A stretch of DNA of 64,000 nt, from assembly GCA_932521025.1 (NCBI GenBank), contig OW051472.1:2790001-2854000 (forward strand). Reading direction: 5' to 3'. The DNA is from Oscheius onirici (taxonomy: Eukaryota > Nematoda > Chromadorea > Rhabditida > Rhabditidae). This document shows positions 30,924 to 41,800 of the stretch, in pieces. The notes beneath the pieces are model-generated. The model was not told the DNA's origin. It saw only the letters and a program-made list of their open reading frames with translations, and did not search any database. The first letter of the stretch is position 1. Each line of letters opens with the position of its first letter. The position numbers and the translations under genes are program-made.

Positions 30924-33144
30924 CTGAACAAAAGCGTGAGTCAAAAGAAGATGAGTCAAATGAGCGAAACGGGGAACGGAAAATGTCGCTGCTTGTTGTG
31001 ACAGTTCGAAATGTACGATGCGTTGACTAATCATAGTGTTTGGAGGAAAAGGCAATTTGGTTCATGTACGCGTTTGAAAAGTACTCATTCGATTGACCCA
31101 GATGACAGCAAACAAAATCAAAATGACGTCTGTTTTTGGAAGATTTACGAGCAGAAATGCAGAAAGTTGTATGAAAGATTCAAAAAGAAGAAAAAGTTCT
31201 TTGGTCTCCAGAGAAGAGAGTACAAGTTTACTTTCCCTCACTTTTGTTGGGAAAAAATAAAGTTTTTAGTGGAAGATGAGGTTTTTTTACTGGTAAGCAA
31301 CTGGTCATAGAAATGAAATACAAATATTTCAGTGCTGGATAGAAAAATACTATTTTTCTATTGATGACATGTACTAAGAAAATTCAAAAGGAAAAGTACC
31401 TATTGGTCGTTTACCAATAAGAACGAGTCAAGTAACCGTTTCTTGCTAGTTGTACTAAAAATAAGAGTTCACCAGAAAACTAAAAAGAGAACTGGAAAAT
31501 ATGCTACAGAAAGCCAAAAAGGATGCAATCGATGGCTCCTGTTTATGTCCGGTGGAAGGTGAGCTGGCAGCGCAGGGACCCTGCCGACGGCAAGAGGAGA
31601 ATCGTTGTAAAGCAACAGCGGGGGAGGCTCTGAGATTGCTGTAATGCCTAGAGACGAGTCCAATGGCAAAAGGGGACACATTTTATCCTTTGGCTATTTT
31701 TGTCAGGTACCCTTTGTCTAAAACTGTCAAGTAGTCACAAAGTGTCCTTGGGGCAAAGTGCGGAAAATAATTGATTTTCTTCAAAATGTGTAGAAATTTT
31801 CCCAACTTGATTGGATTGTCAGGAAAGAAACTACGAGCCTAATAGGACAAGATACTAAGCTCTTCTGGGTTGTTGCAACACTGCTGCCACGCATTGATCT
31901 TGCTCATCAAAAAGCGCCGAAACAGCTGGCCTATAACGGCATTACATTATCCGCGTGGGGAATTCTTTTGTGGTAGTTTGTTTGGAAGGAAAATATAAAT
32001 GAAAATTGAGGCAGAAACTGCGAATTCTTCATAAGATGGTTGAACAATTAAATGAGCTTGAAAACTGGTCACAAATTGATCGGAAAACTTGATAAATCCC
32101 CGAACTATTCCAATGACTGTTATTCGAAAAGTTTTGGACAGAAAACTAACAACCAAAGCTGTTTTAGGACAAAGAAAATGGAGCACAGTCGTAAATGAAC
32201 AGAATCTGTCACCAAAATTCTGATAATAATCAGAACATGGAAACAGTTCACAATCGTTCGAGAAAGAAGACAAAATGACTCACATCACAAAACAAAATGA
32301 TCACAAAATTCCCTACTTTCCCTCAAAAACCTCCAAAAACACAGTAACCCCTCAAAAGAACTGATAACACTACCTTATTGGCAGCCGTCGGGTTATAGAG
32401 CTCCATTGGGAGAGAGGTGAGTGTGCACACCGGCTGGGTACTAATGTTCGGTTGTCGGATCGATCGATCTGTATGGCATAAGACGGGGGCCCGCGCAGTC
32501 AGAAAGGCCGCTATGCAACCAAACCCTAACCTGCCACCCATGGTTCCAAAATTTGCTTCTTTTTGGTCTTTTCTGATTTTGGCTAGGACAAGTTTGCAAG
32601 GATCATTGCTTTTCCCAGGGTTTCTTTTCAATTGGCGGAGAAAAAACCGTTTCAGATATTTTTTGTCGGCCATTAGAATTAAAAAAAAACTGATGTTCAA
32701 TCGTCCCTAGATTTGCCAGAAGAGTCACACCATAAGATTTAAAGAAAGCTAAATTTAATCAGAAGAAAGGCTTAAAACTACATGTAAGAAGACTCAAATT
32801 TATAGTGGATGCTGACAAAATATCAAAATAACCTCGGCTGACAATTACTCAGAGGATGAGAAGAGGAACAGCTGACTACTGGGTGATAATAAGAAGGACA
32901 ATATGCGGGCGCTTGCTGGCATTTCGTAGGCTCGCGAGCCTGCCCCCGAAAACTGCTGTTGTGGTCAGAAAGGGGCACGAGAGAGAGAGAGAGGGACGCA
33001 GAGACACAATGCATATTTGAGCAGACCATTTGACTGGCGGAAAGCTGGTAGCAGCATGGTGAGGAATGGCTTCGAAGAGGACAGAGAGACGGGTCACGGA
33101 ACAATCAATCGGAACAGGAACACTGGAAAGTCTGGGACACTCCT
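30924..33144. other. Intergenic, no certain gene
   Basis: About 2.2 kb between two minus-strand genes. A minus-strand frame at 32540-32375 could be a leader-like exon (starting MGGRLGFGCIAAFLTARAP) ending at a gtagtg donor, but I found no downstream exon to join it to. The rest is AT-rich and featureless. A GA-repeat stretch lies at about 32981-32998. Confidence 0.35.
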
Positions 33145-33744
33145 TTATTCGCCATTCTTCCACTTCTTGCAGATGTGGTAGAGACGAAAGCAGAAGAGAG
33201 CCACAGTGAGACAGCTGATTTGGACTCCAACAAAGTGCTTCCAGTTGTTCCAGCCTCCCTGGAAACAGTCCTTCGACGTGTCGACAAAGCAGAGCCAGAC
33301 GATGCCGATGAGTCCCCAGATGAACATGACGACACCGGATGTAAGTCCAAAGCAGTCTGAAGGCGTGATCTTCGACTCATTTCTTCTCTTGATTTTCGTC
33401 ATTCCCAGCAGGGAAATCTCCAGAACTGACCACAGAAGGAGCATGGAATGATACTCCAGATGGGGAGATATGGCTCCGAAAGACCGATTCTGATGAAGAC
33501 GGCTCCCGTGAGGATCAAAGAACTGGTCATGATGACGAATCCGACGCAGCCGATGATTCCCCAGATATCCCAGCACTGTTCTCCGTCTTTCGCCTGACCT
33601 CATCATCCTCACCCATCCCCACTACCAAGACTTTTGTTTCTTGTTCTTGATCGAGTGCATCAGAAGATCTTCGGCTTCGAGGGGTCCCGAACTCTTCTGG
33701 TTGATCCCCCCACTCTTTCCTCTGCTCACCTTCGATTCAGACAT
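33145..33744 (-). CDS. Small multi-pass membrane protein of unknown function
   Basis: A 129-residue protein from exons 33744-33730, 33593-33431 and 33356-33145, with a total that is a multiple of three. It starts MSESK and has hydrophobic segments GIIGCVGFVIMTSSLILTGA, a Cys-rich stretch around IIPCSFCDCFG, SGVVMFIWGLIGIVWLCF and FVGVQISCLTVALFCFRLY, then a basic tail (HICKKWKNGE). This suggests three or four membrane passes. The first exon is only 15 bases and rests on a canonical gtgagc donor; the 5' end could differ. I do not recognise the family. It is divergently arranged with the next plus-strand gene, with about 190 bases between the two start codons. Confidence 0.6.
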
Positions 33745-33936
33745 CGTTTTACTGGTAGAACTGGAAGTAATAAAGCCTCGTGTTCGACCAGTTTTGACAT
33801 GTTAAAGCCTCCAGCTTACAATTATTTGTTTGGTAAATTTCTAAAAACTCTATAAAAACTGAAAAACATAAAGGGTTTTATAAAAAGTTGCCACAATAGA
33901 TTTTCGTCACTTAGTCTGCGGTTGCTTCGAGTCCAG

Positions 33937-36900
33937 ATGGTAACTTGTCTCTCCTCTACCTCAAAAATCTACCCATTTTCAGTCGGAAGTAGCGGAATCG
34001 AAGGAGCTGAAGGTGGAGAAGACGCTCTCTTCCGGCAGACAAGGAACGCCCGGTGGCTCGACGACACAGACGGACGAGACGAACGGAAAGGAAGTTGTCG
34101 TTCCGGAAAAGACGAACAAGAACACGTCGGGCGAGAGGACAGAAGAGCCCGGAGGACGTGGAGCGATGAACAGAGCCAGCTTGCCCAGAAATGGTCAATA
34201 TCCATATGGTCGAGGATACAGTAGCAGAAAAGGATATCCGTTTGGCAGCAAGAACTCCAGTCAGAAGATCGACCTCGGAGATGGCAAATACGTCAATCGG
34301 AAGACTTGTCGTGGAAAAATGCAATACTGTGTCATGTGAGTTCTTTTTCACTCTTTTTGCCATCCTACCATTCGGCTCCGAATCTCATGGACGACTGGAA
34401 AAGAGGCAGGGAAGAGGGCGACTACTTCCGGCCGAGTTATGAAGCCATCAAGGCTAGCGTCTTCTGGAACCCCGATGTCGAAACTGAGTCTTTTCGTAAA
34501 GAACTCATCTACTATTTTACAAACAATTATCAACAGGCCTTCATCAATGCCAATATGGATATGCAACGTGAGTTTTTTTATATTCTAACGTGTGTTTTTG
34601 CGAAAAGCCAAGGTAACATTGAAAGTCTTATTGAATGAGGAGCTTCTTCTCTTTACTCTTTTTGTTGTATTCTAATAAAATCAAAAAGTTCAAAGCTAGG
34701 TAACTGTTCTCCTACTAGCAAAAACAATCCTATTTTTGATAAGGGGAATTAAGAAAGGCCAAGGTTAGCAACGCCCGGGGCCTAAAGTTAGAGTTTCTTC
34801 GTTTGCAATCAGCGCTTCGCTCTGTCGCGGAGGTCCTACTCCCTTACATTTTTCCTTTGTCACTCTGTCCAGTTACTGTCCAAGTTCCCCTAATCATAGC
34901 CATTTAGAACTTCAGGCAGACACAGACAGATTGAGACGCGATAGCAACTTAAAATGGACCAGACGCCTTCGTCGTCTGGCGGCGTCGTAGCGCCAAACTT
35001 TTCTGCTTTTTACCGTTTACTAAAGCTTTTTACTTGTCTCCCAGAGTAGACCACAGTAGAAGCCAAAATCATTTTAAAAGGGATTATCGTTGTGGGCTTT
35101 TAGTTGGGCTGAGGATGTCATAACTTTCCCTGCTTGTTACATATGCCTCCAACTTGGATATTCGTTAGCCGAAGAATAGTCTATAGGCGATTCTTCGGCG
35201 GAAGAGTAGTCCTGCCCCCCCCCCCCGTGTCCTGTTTGTGTCTTGCTTGCTGCCGCGACGCATGAACGACAGCAAAAGAAGCACCCGAAAAAATCGTTAA
35301 AAAATAGAAAGGTAAATTTTTTTGGTACGGGTAAAAAAAAGTCTTGGAACGGGTAAAGTGAAAAAGAGCCAATAATTCATTTTTCGAAAATGTGCCGATT
35401 TCTCCCGAACTCGTAAACCATTTTGGTGTGGGAAATCTACCGAACGGATTGATTCAGAAATAAAGAATGGGCTGATTCGTCGCACGCAAACTTTCAGACC
35501 GATTGGATAATTCTGAATGGGTCTCCTCAGATGGGATTTTCCGGAAGCCGCAATTTCAGCTTTTTTAAACATCATGTTGGCGCGCGCTGGTGTCCAAAAG
35601 CGCTGAATTTTTTTGGACACCTTCAGCGCGCCCACTAGTGTTCTAAATTTTTTTTGTTATATGTGAGAGTTTGGAAATATTCTCCGAATATTTAACAAAA
35701 AGGGTAAAGAAAGGTGCGAAAAGAAAGGTGGTTTGGACTCCACAAAAACGGGGAAATATTATTTTGGATCAGAAGAAAACCACAAGCAACGTCTTACTGC
35801 CAACTTTGATCAGACGGGGTTAGGGTTTTCTTTTGAGCCAAAATAATATTGCCCTGTTTTTGTAAACTCTTTCTTTTCGCGGCCGCTTTTTGCACATATA
35901 TTTAGATACAAGGTTTTCGTCCTCCTGTCCATTTGTCCCTTTCCTCCCCTGTTTCTAATTTCTCGACACTTTCTCTCTGTCCACTCCTGCTTTCTGCAAT
36001 GTGTTCTGTCCTTTGCGGTTTTCTTCATACCGCTGTCCGTTGTCATCTGTTTTTCCTTTTCTACCATCTACGATATCCCTGTCGCTATGTCCTCTTCTTC
36101 TGTCCTGCTTTCCATTCCCCCCCCCCCCCCCCGGGTCTTCTCTGTAACTGCATGTAATTTTCGTATGCATATCTTTCCCTGCTGATCTCCCTGTCTATAT
36201 TTGCATTGTTCCTCCTGTATCGCCCCGTTAGGGCTAGGGCTAAAATTATAGTAGAAACCCCTTTTGGACGCTTTGCCTTTTTAACCCACCTGATCTCTCT
36301 TCTTTTTGGAAACTATCCCAGTCAAAAATATTCCAAGTCCACGCACTTGCAAATTGACTTGCCCGAATCTGTAACTGCTAACTCCTTACCTTTAATTGTG
36401 AGCACATCCCTCTGCTTTTCCTCAATTAGAGCTTCACACAGACAGACACAGAGACCTGGGAGCAAGTTGAAATGGATATCTTTCAGAAGTGAGGCAACAT
36501 TTTTACCATCTCGCGATGCAATTCAGCGCTACAATGGATCCCAATCTCTCTTTCGTCTCCGAAGGAGAATTAGTCCAGCTCGAAGATGATGTTACCGTCT
36601 GCTCGCCTCTTCCCGGCTACAATCAGACGGAGTCTTTTGTGGCCAACATGCTGAAGAATTTTAATCAATCGAAGGCTTTTCATGCGGCTGAGACTACTCT
36701 ACAGCACGACTCAACGACCCAGAACTACCGAACGCCAATGCTTGGAGCCGTCGTCGAGCAGTTTTTCAACTTCCAGGAAAAAATTAGCAAATTTGTGAAT
36801 TCTACACAGTTCGAATACGATACTGAATTTGAAAAGAAAATGAAGGAAGTCTACGAAGAAATGAAGAGGACTGGCCAGGCGAAAAGGAAGCGACCGAATC

Positions 36901-37931
36901 TGACGGGGAACTACTTTGTGATTGTGAAGCATTCGACTGGAGAGGCTCTGGCCAGTACGTCGACCATTGGTTCTGCGTTTGGCAGCGAGATTGGATACGA
37001 CGGAATCATGCTGAACAATTTCAACAGGGACATTTTGCGGCCGCCTCTGAACCGAACGGGACCCTTTCTGCGACTCATGGAACCGCTGATTCTCGTCAAC
37101 CGGAAAGAGAAGACGATTCGAATGGCCTACGCCGGTCCGCCTGGACATCCGATTGCCAGTCTGGACATGCCACGCAAGATGACAGCTCTCACTTTGGCCA
37201 TCTACTTCAAGCAGCGACTCGAAGAAGCGCTCACCGTGCCGCTGGCTTTCACCGACGATGGAAAGAGTATTCGCGTCACGAACGGCATTCCCTTTGTGAG
37301 TTCTTTTTTAGGGGAATACAAAAACTTCAATCATTCGAAAAGGAGAGAAACGTATTGAAATCAATCAGTGCGTCATCTTTTGGAGCAGTGGCAGCGTGCT
37401 CCTTTGTCGCTATCTCGGAGTCTTTCGCATTTCTGGAGCCTGGCTAAACTGAACGTCCAAGTAGCAAAATAGTAAAAAGACCCGCTTTGTTTTATGACAT
37501 TAACAGAGTCGTCCTCTGTTAGACCTAAAATCATTCCTTGTTTGCCCCTTGGGCAGCTATTCGGTCTTTCTAGCCTCGAAAAATTCTTATGATTTTGATA
37601 GTAGTTTCTTTGGAGAGCGAGTGGCAAGGGAAGAATGGAAACTGGGACTGAGGATCCGGGAAAGAAGTGATAGGAAAAGACAATTTTTTACTGTAGCCGA
37701 TAAATGTTTTCGCGCCCTCCGTAACCAATTCTTAGCCGCTAATCTTTCCCTCTTAACTATAACTCCGATTTTTAGCAAAACCAGGCCGTCTTGGAATCAA
37801 ATAGTGGCAAGGGCCGTGCCAAAATTCGTAGAAGGAAGGCCGATTTGACGGACGAGGCTGCTGCGGTCGACGGCCACAGAGCCATTCAGTTCGATGGACG
37901 TGGCGGACAGATTATGCCCAATGGATTTTGA
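33937..37931 (+). CDS. Divergent gamma-glutamyltransferase-like protein
   Basis: Model of 494 residues: 33937-33939 (ATG only), 33983-34335, 34404-34567, 36487-37295, 37776-37931; the phases agree. The first third is polar and low-complexity. The large exon resembles the GGT region around the large/small subunit junction: LPGYNQTESFVANMLKNF (compare PPPGSG..LNIL), STSTIGSAFGSE..GIMLNN (compare TSTIN..FGS..GILLN), and a later LILVNRKEKTIRMAYAG strand. The usual catalytic T-[ST]-H-[LV]-S is replaced by LTGNYFVIV, and the GASGG-like loop reads AGPPGH, so activity is doubtful. The N-terminal half of a normal GGT is not visible. The acceptor before exon 3 (gaaaag) is weak. The 1.9-kb intron holds repeats. 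AATAAA follows at 37944. The GGT assignment is my inference. Confidence 0.5.
34762..34962 (+). repeat. Dispersed repeat family B, shortened forward copy
   Basis: It begins aaggttagcaacgccc and ends cgatagcaacttaaaatgg. Both ends match the copy at 55985-56425, but the middle is deleted. It lies in the long intron of the GGT-like gene. Confidence 0.65.
35072..35217 (+). repeat. Relative of the central unit of the 14.6-15.1 kb foldback element
   Basis: Shares gggcttttagttgggctgag, gatgtcataactttccctgc, and ccaacttggatattcgt with 14888-14973. A local palindrome (gccgaagaatag .. ctattc/gattcttcggc) follows at about 35167-35201, then a 12-C run at 35215-35226. Confidence 0.6.
36117..36132 (+). repeat. 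Homopolymer run of 16 C
   Basis: An uninterrupted cytosine run in the long intron of the GGT-like gene, within a pyrimidine-rich stretch (about 35920-36130). Length may be unreliable in sequencing. Confidence 0.8.
36225..36480 (+). repeat. Dispersed repeat family B, diverged forward copy
   Basis: The left end (agggctaaaattatagtaga) and right end (tcaattagagcttcacacag .. gcaagttgaaatggat) match family B. The middle is diverged. It ends just before the acceptor of the large GGT-like exon. Confidence 0.5.
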
Positions 37932-37943
37932 TCGTTTTTGGAG

Positions 37944-37949
37944 AATAAA
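37944..37949 (+). terminator. Polyadenylation signal AATAAA
   Basis: Lies 13 bases after the stop codon of the GGT-like gene, in gagaataaataaaaattc. Confidence 0.6.
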
Positions 37950-38179
37950 TAAAAATTCGACTGGGAAGATTTGTTCCTGTTTTATCTGAGCTTGGATTAA
38001 TTTTATTTGTTTTGCTCCATCTCCAAAATCATTCCTTCCACAAGTCTCGGGCATTTCATTAACATGCGGTGAGAAATCGGAACCTCTGTTTTCTCCCCCA
38101 TAATCCAGAAGTCTTATCACAACTTGTGTCAACACACCAACAATTTGATAAATCTTTCTTTCTCTCCCGTTCCTTAAAA

Positions 38180-38890
38180 ATGACCGTCAAATACAAATTT
38201 TCTTCGCTGGTTCAAGGCATGCTTTCGGCTAGTTTTTCGTGGTTTTTTCGGTGGAACACGAGAAACCTGTTGCACTTCTTTCTGATAAGACAACCAAGAC
38301 TAAAAAGGAACTGCCAGAGACGAAGGAAGAGCTGGAAAATGTCAGGTAATTGAGCGGAATTCTGTCTAGTAATGCAGTTTTAGCAGTGAGATTCCTCCGA
38401 AGTTCCATCGAAAATGGTTTCGCCATGATATGGTGCTGATAATTAAAGAAGGTTTTGACAAACATCGTGTCTATGTGAACAGTTCTGTGAGTGAATTCGG
38501 AACTTTTCGGGCTGAAGATACAACTTTTGCAAGGCATCGAAAGTTCGAAAATGAATTTTAACCTGAAACAGTTAGTACGGTACACTTTTCAGCTGCTCGC
38601 CATTCATTCCAAATGTTTCAATTCAATGTTTTTCGAGTTTGATTCGACGGTTAGCTCATCTACAGTATATTTCTCATTGGAAAAGATCCCACTGAAAATA
38701 GACCACTACGACGCCTTCATCACAGATCTACAAATTCTGTACCACATGAAACACTACCACGAAGTTGAGCTAAACGCTGAAGAATGGATAGAGATCAAAA
38801 CGAGCTATGTAATATGATAAAGTTGTACCAGAATATCATCAGAACCTACAGGAAAGACAGTTCGGATCCGGAGACAAGTACTCTAACTGA
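38180..38890 (+). CDS. Small BTB/POZ-domain protein
   Basis: About 161 residues from exons 38180-38185, 38233-38345, 38384-38486, 38593-38808 and 38843-38890, with consistent phases. The core resembles nematode BTB domains: WFRHDMVLIIKEGFDKHRVY, then VNSSLLAIHSKCFNSMFF (compare VNK..L..HS.YF..LF) and IDHYDAFITDLQILYH. BTB proteins dimerise and often recruit Cullin-3, but no partner is implied here. An N-terminal Lys/Glu-rich stretch precedes the domain. Uncertain points are the tiny first exon and the last 34-bp intron; without that intron the protein ends at 38817. Only one BTB and no MATH domain is visible. Confidence 0.6.
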
Positions 38891-41800
38891 TCAAGGTTAG
38901 TCCATGTTAACTTCACTAACATTGAAAATATACCCTTACCCCCGAAATCATATATTTTATTTTTCTAGTCTCCTATTTATCTTCTTGAGCAGCTTCTTTA
39001 ATTCACACACAACACGCGACACTCGGCGAAAAGAACGCCTGTCCTCAGAGAGACTTAGACAGAGAGTGCCCGCGTTGCATTGCAACACTGCATAAACATC
39101 AAAACAACCGGATTTTTCGAGGATTCCCATTTCGGCTAGACGAGAGGCCTTTAGTTTAGCCAGATCTCTATTCGGTGGGTACCTGGAACACAGCTCTTTT
39201 TCCTCCCAACACGCCATCTTTTGAATCTTTCAGTAGATCTAAAGTGATCTGGGTTCGGAGCCAAAACCAAGTCTCAGAAGTTCGGGTTCAGAACTCTCTG
39301 TTACCGTAACTGACTCTCTGTCTCGGACTGTCAGAACTTGCTGACTCTCTTACCAGTCTCTGATCCTTTCTGTACGATTCCCTGTCATCTGTTGTTGTTT
39401 GGGGCCAAATTTTGTCATTTTGGCTGGAGCAATGCTGACGCAGAAAGTCAGGGAACAAAGGCTTTGAAAAAGGGATTGTTTTTTTGCTCCTGATTTCAGT
39501 ATAAAATGCCGTGAAAAACAGTTCAGATACTTTGATTCTTTACTCTTCGCATGCAGATTCACGATTTCCCATTTCCGAAATTTCAAATTCGGACTACCGT
39601 CATCACGTCCCTTGAGATTAATCTTCAGACTCCAAAAAACGACTAGGTAATCGCAATTAGGTAAATTTAGAATGTTCCACTCTGTACTTAAAAAAAAAAG
39701 CTCTGAAGAAGACGGCATTTTGTGAGTTTGAGTCTCAGTAGGATCAACTTGTGGATTTTTACTGTTCAGATTTCACAACTGAAATAGAGAGACAGACTCT
39801 GATAACAGTCTCTTCCTGGTTTTCTGAAACTGCCCCACGTTTTCCTCCCAATGACGGGATCATCCTTTTTGCCCTATTACCGGGCGCCTCGAATATTTAT
39901 CGCTAAAGAAAAGACGTATTAGTCCGGACAATAATGGGATAGGATCTGTCTACATGTGTGGGCTAAATGACACATGGACTCTATAAGTACTGACTCAAAC
40001 TCATCGGTTGTCTCTCCCAATTTGGTTGTTGAAGAGACTGAGAGAGAGACCGGTTCCCCTCTTCGTTTTCATCAAGAGAGGTGAACAACTGGTGCTGCCA
40101 CCCATTGGTCACACCTTTTGCTCTCCCTTTTTCTTCCGTGTTCTTCTTTTTTGTAAAAGGAGATCAAAGTACCGATTTGGTAGTGTAAACCTTCTGCCAT
40201 GTCCTCACCAATAGCCTGACCGTCACCTCTGGTCCTCTTGCATTCAGCCGAGAAGATCTTTCGCCTTTTACTAAAGATTTCCGTGCAAGTGGACGCTTAT
40301 GAGAATGCTCAGTTTTTGGAATCCCCTCGAAAGAGCGGGGCACAAGTAACTTCTTTATCGCTGAGAATTTCTGCTTCCTGATAAAAGGTTCTCGAAAAAA
40401 CTTTTCATTTTTTTTCTTTTCAAGCGGCAGTTGGTCAATCCCGATACTGTTTAGCTTTTGTCCAATTTCACTGCTCTTTTGTGTGCCGGGACAACTTCCA
40501 CTGGAAAATTCTCTACTCAACATCTTATGATATTGACACGGTACTGGAAGCGCCTTTGAACTGTGCCGACGCTGAAAATACAAAAAATCTGTATCCTGTT
40601 CCAGGAAAGGCACAATCGAATTAGCGTTTATGTGTGCACACGTCTTCCTCGTCGAACTCGGTCTCTAAATTTGCAAGGAAATTGTTTACGTTCCTAACTC
40701 TACGACCACAACAACACACCCTCTTTTCACGAGTCATCTTTTATTACAGTTTTCTCGCTCTCTTGGCCTCTGTTTCGTCATGCGCCAGGCGTCTCATTTT
40801 GCACCCGGATTCGAGCAAAAGAAAAGAAATAAGAAAAATTTGACAGATATTTGTCAAAAACAGTTAGAACCGAAGAACACACGCTTCAAAGAGGCTGTGA
40901 TAAAGACTTGGTATAATCCTCCTTCCATGATTTCACTCTGTCTATTTCCAGCTGTTATTTGCCCCGAGAAAAGCCCGACCGCATGGTCATCAGCCCAAAA
41001 TCGAATAGATTTCCCATTAGGAAATATTGGATGTTCCCTCTCGGGTCGGGTCGCAGTTTCTGATCGTTTCCTAACGTTTTAGAGTTTTTAGCGGGAAGTA
41101 GTCGGCAAATTCTGGTAATGGGTGATCTCTCATAGTCATTGTGAACGCCTAAAATTTTAGTAATTCTTTCACTCTCTACGACCTTGCAGTTTATGGACTT
41201 CCAGACAAAAACCTGATTTTGAAAAGTGTTCTGTGTTCTGTGCTCTATGCATTCTGATCTTTTCCTTTCTGGACCCGTCACTTTCCAAAAACAGAAACCC
41301 GAATTCCAAAAAGAAGTTTTCCTTTGTCTCTGCCTCCTGCCGGTCCCATTAATTTCCTCGCTCTTCTTTGAAGATCGTCTCCCCGCAATTAATCTCCCTC
41401 TCCCTTTTCCCAAACTGAACATTCTTCCAAAGACACAAGTCACACGTGACCAAAATCTGCCAGTTTTTGACGATTAGCAAGCTGGTGTGCGATTGCATCT
41501 TTCTGGTCTGTTCCGACCCGTTTCTTCAGTCAGTCGCTTACTCCAACGAAAGCCTCCTATAATTACAATTCTCAGTGTTTTCGTCTTCAAATTAAAATCC
41601 CTGAAATTAGAGATCTTTGGCCATCTTAGGGTACCCGCGCGCTAGAGGAAGGAATGTTATCATTCTGTCCGATTCTTTTAGAGTCAGACCAATTCTCCGC
41701 GGTCAGAGAGGAACATTTCCACTTCCTAGAACCTTTTCCACATAATTTGAGACTTCCGAATCGCGGATGCATCCGGAAAAGGAGAACGACATGACGCCGG

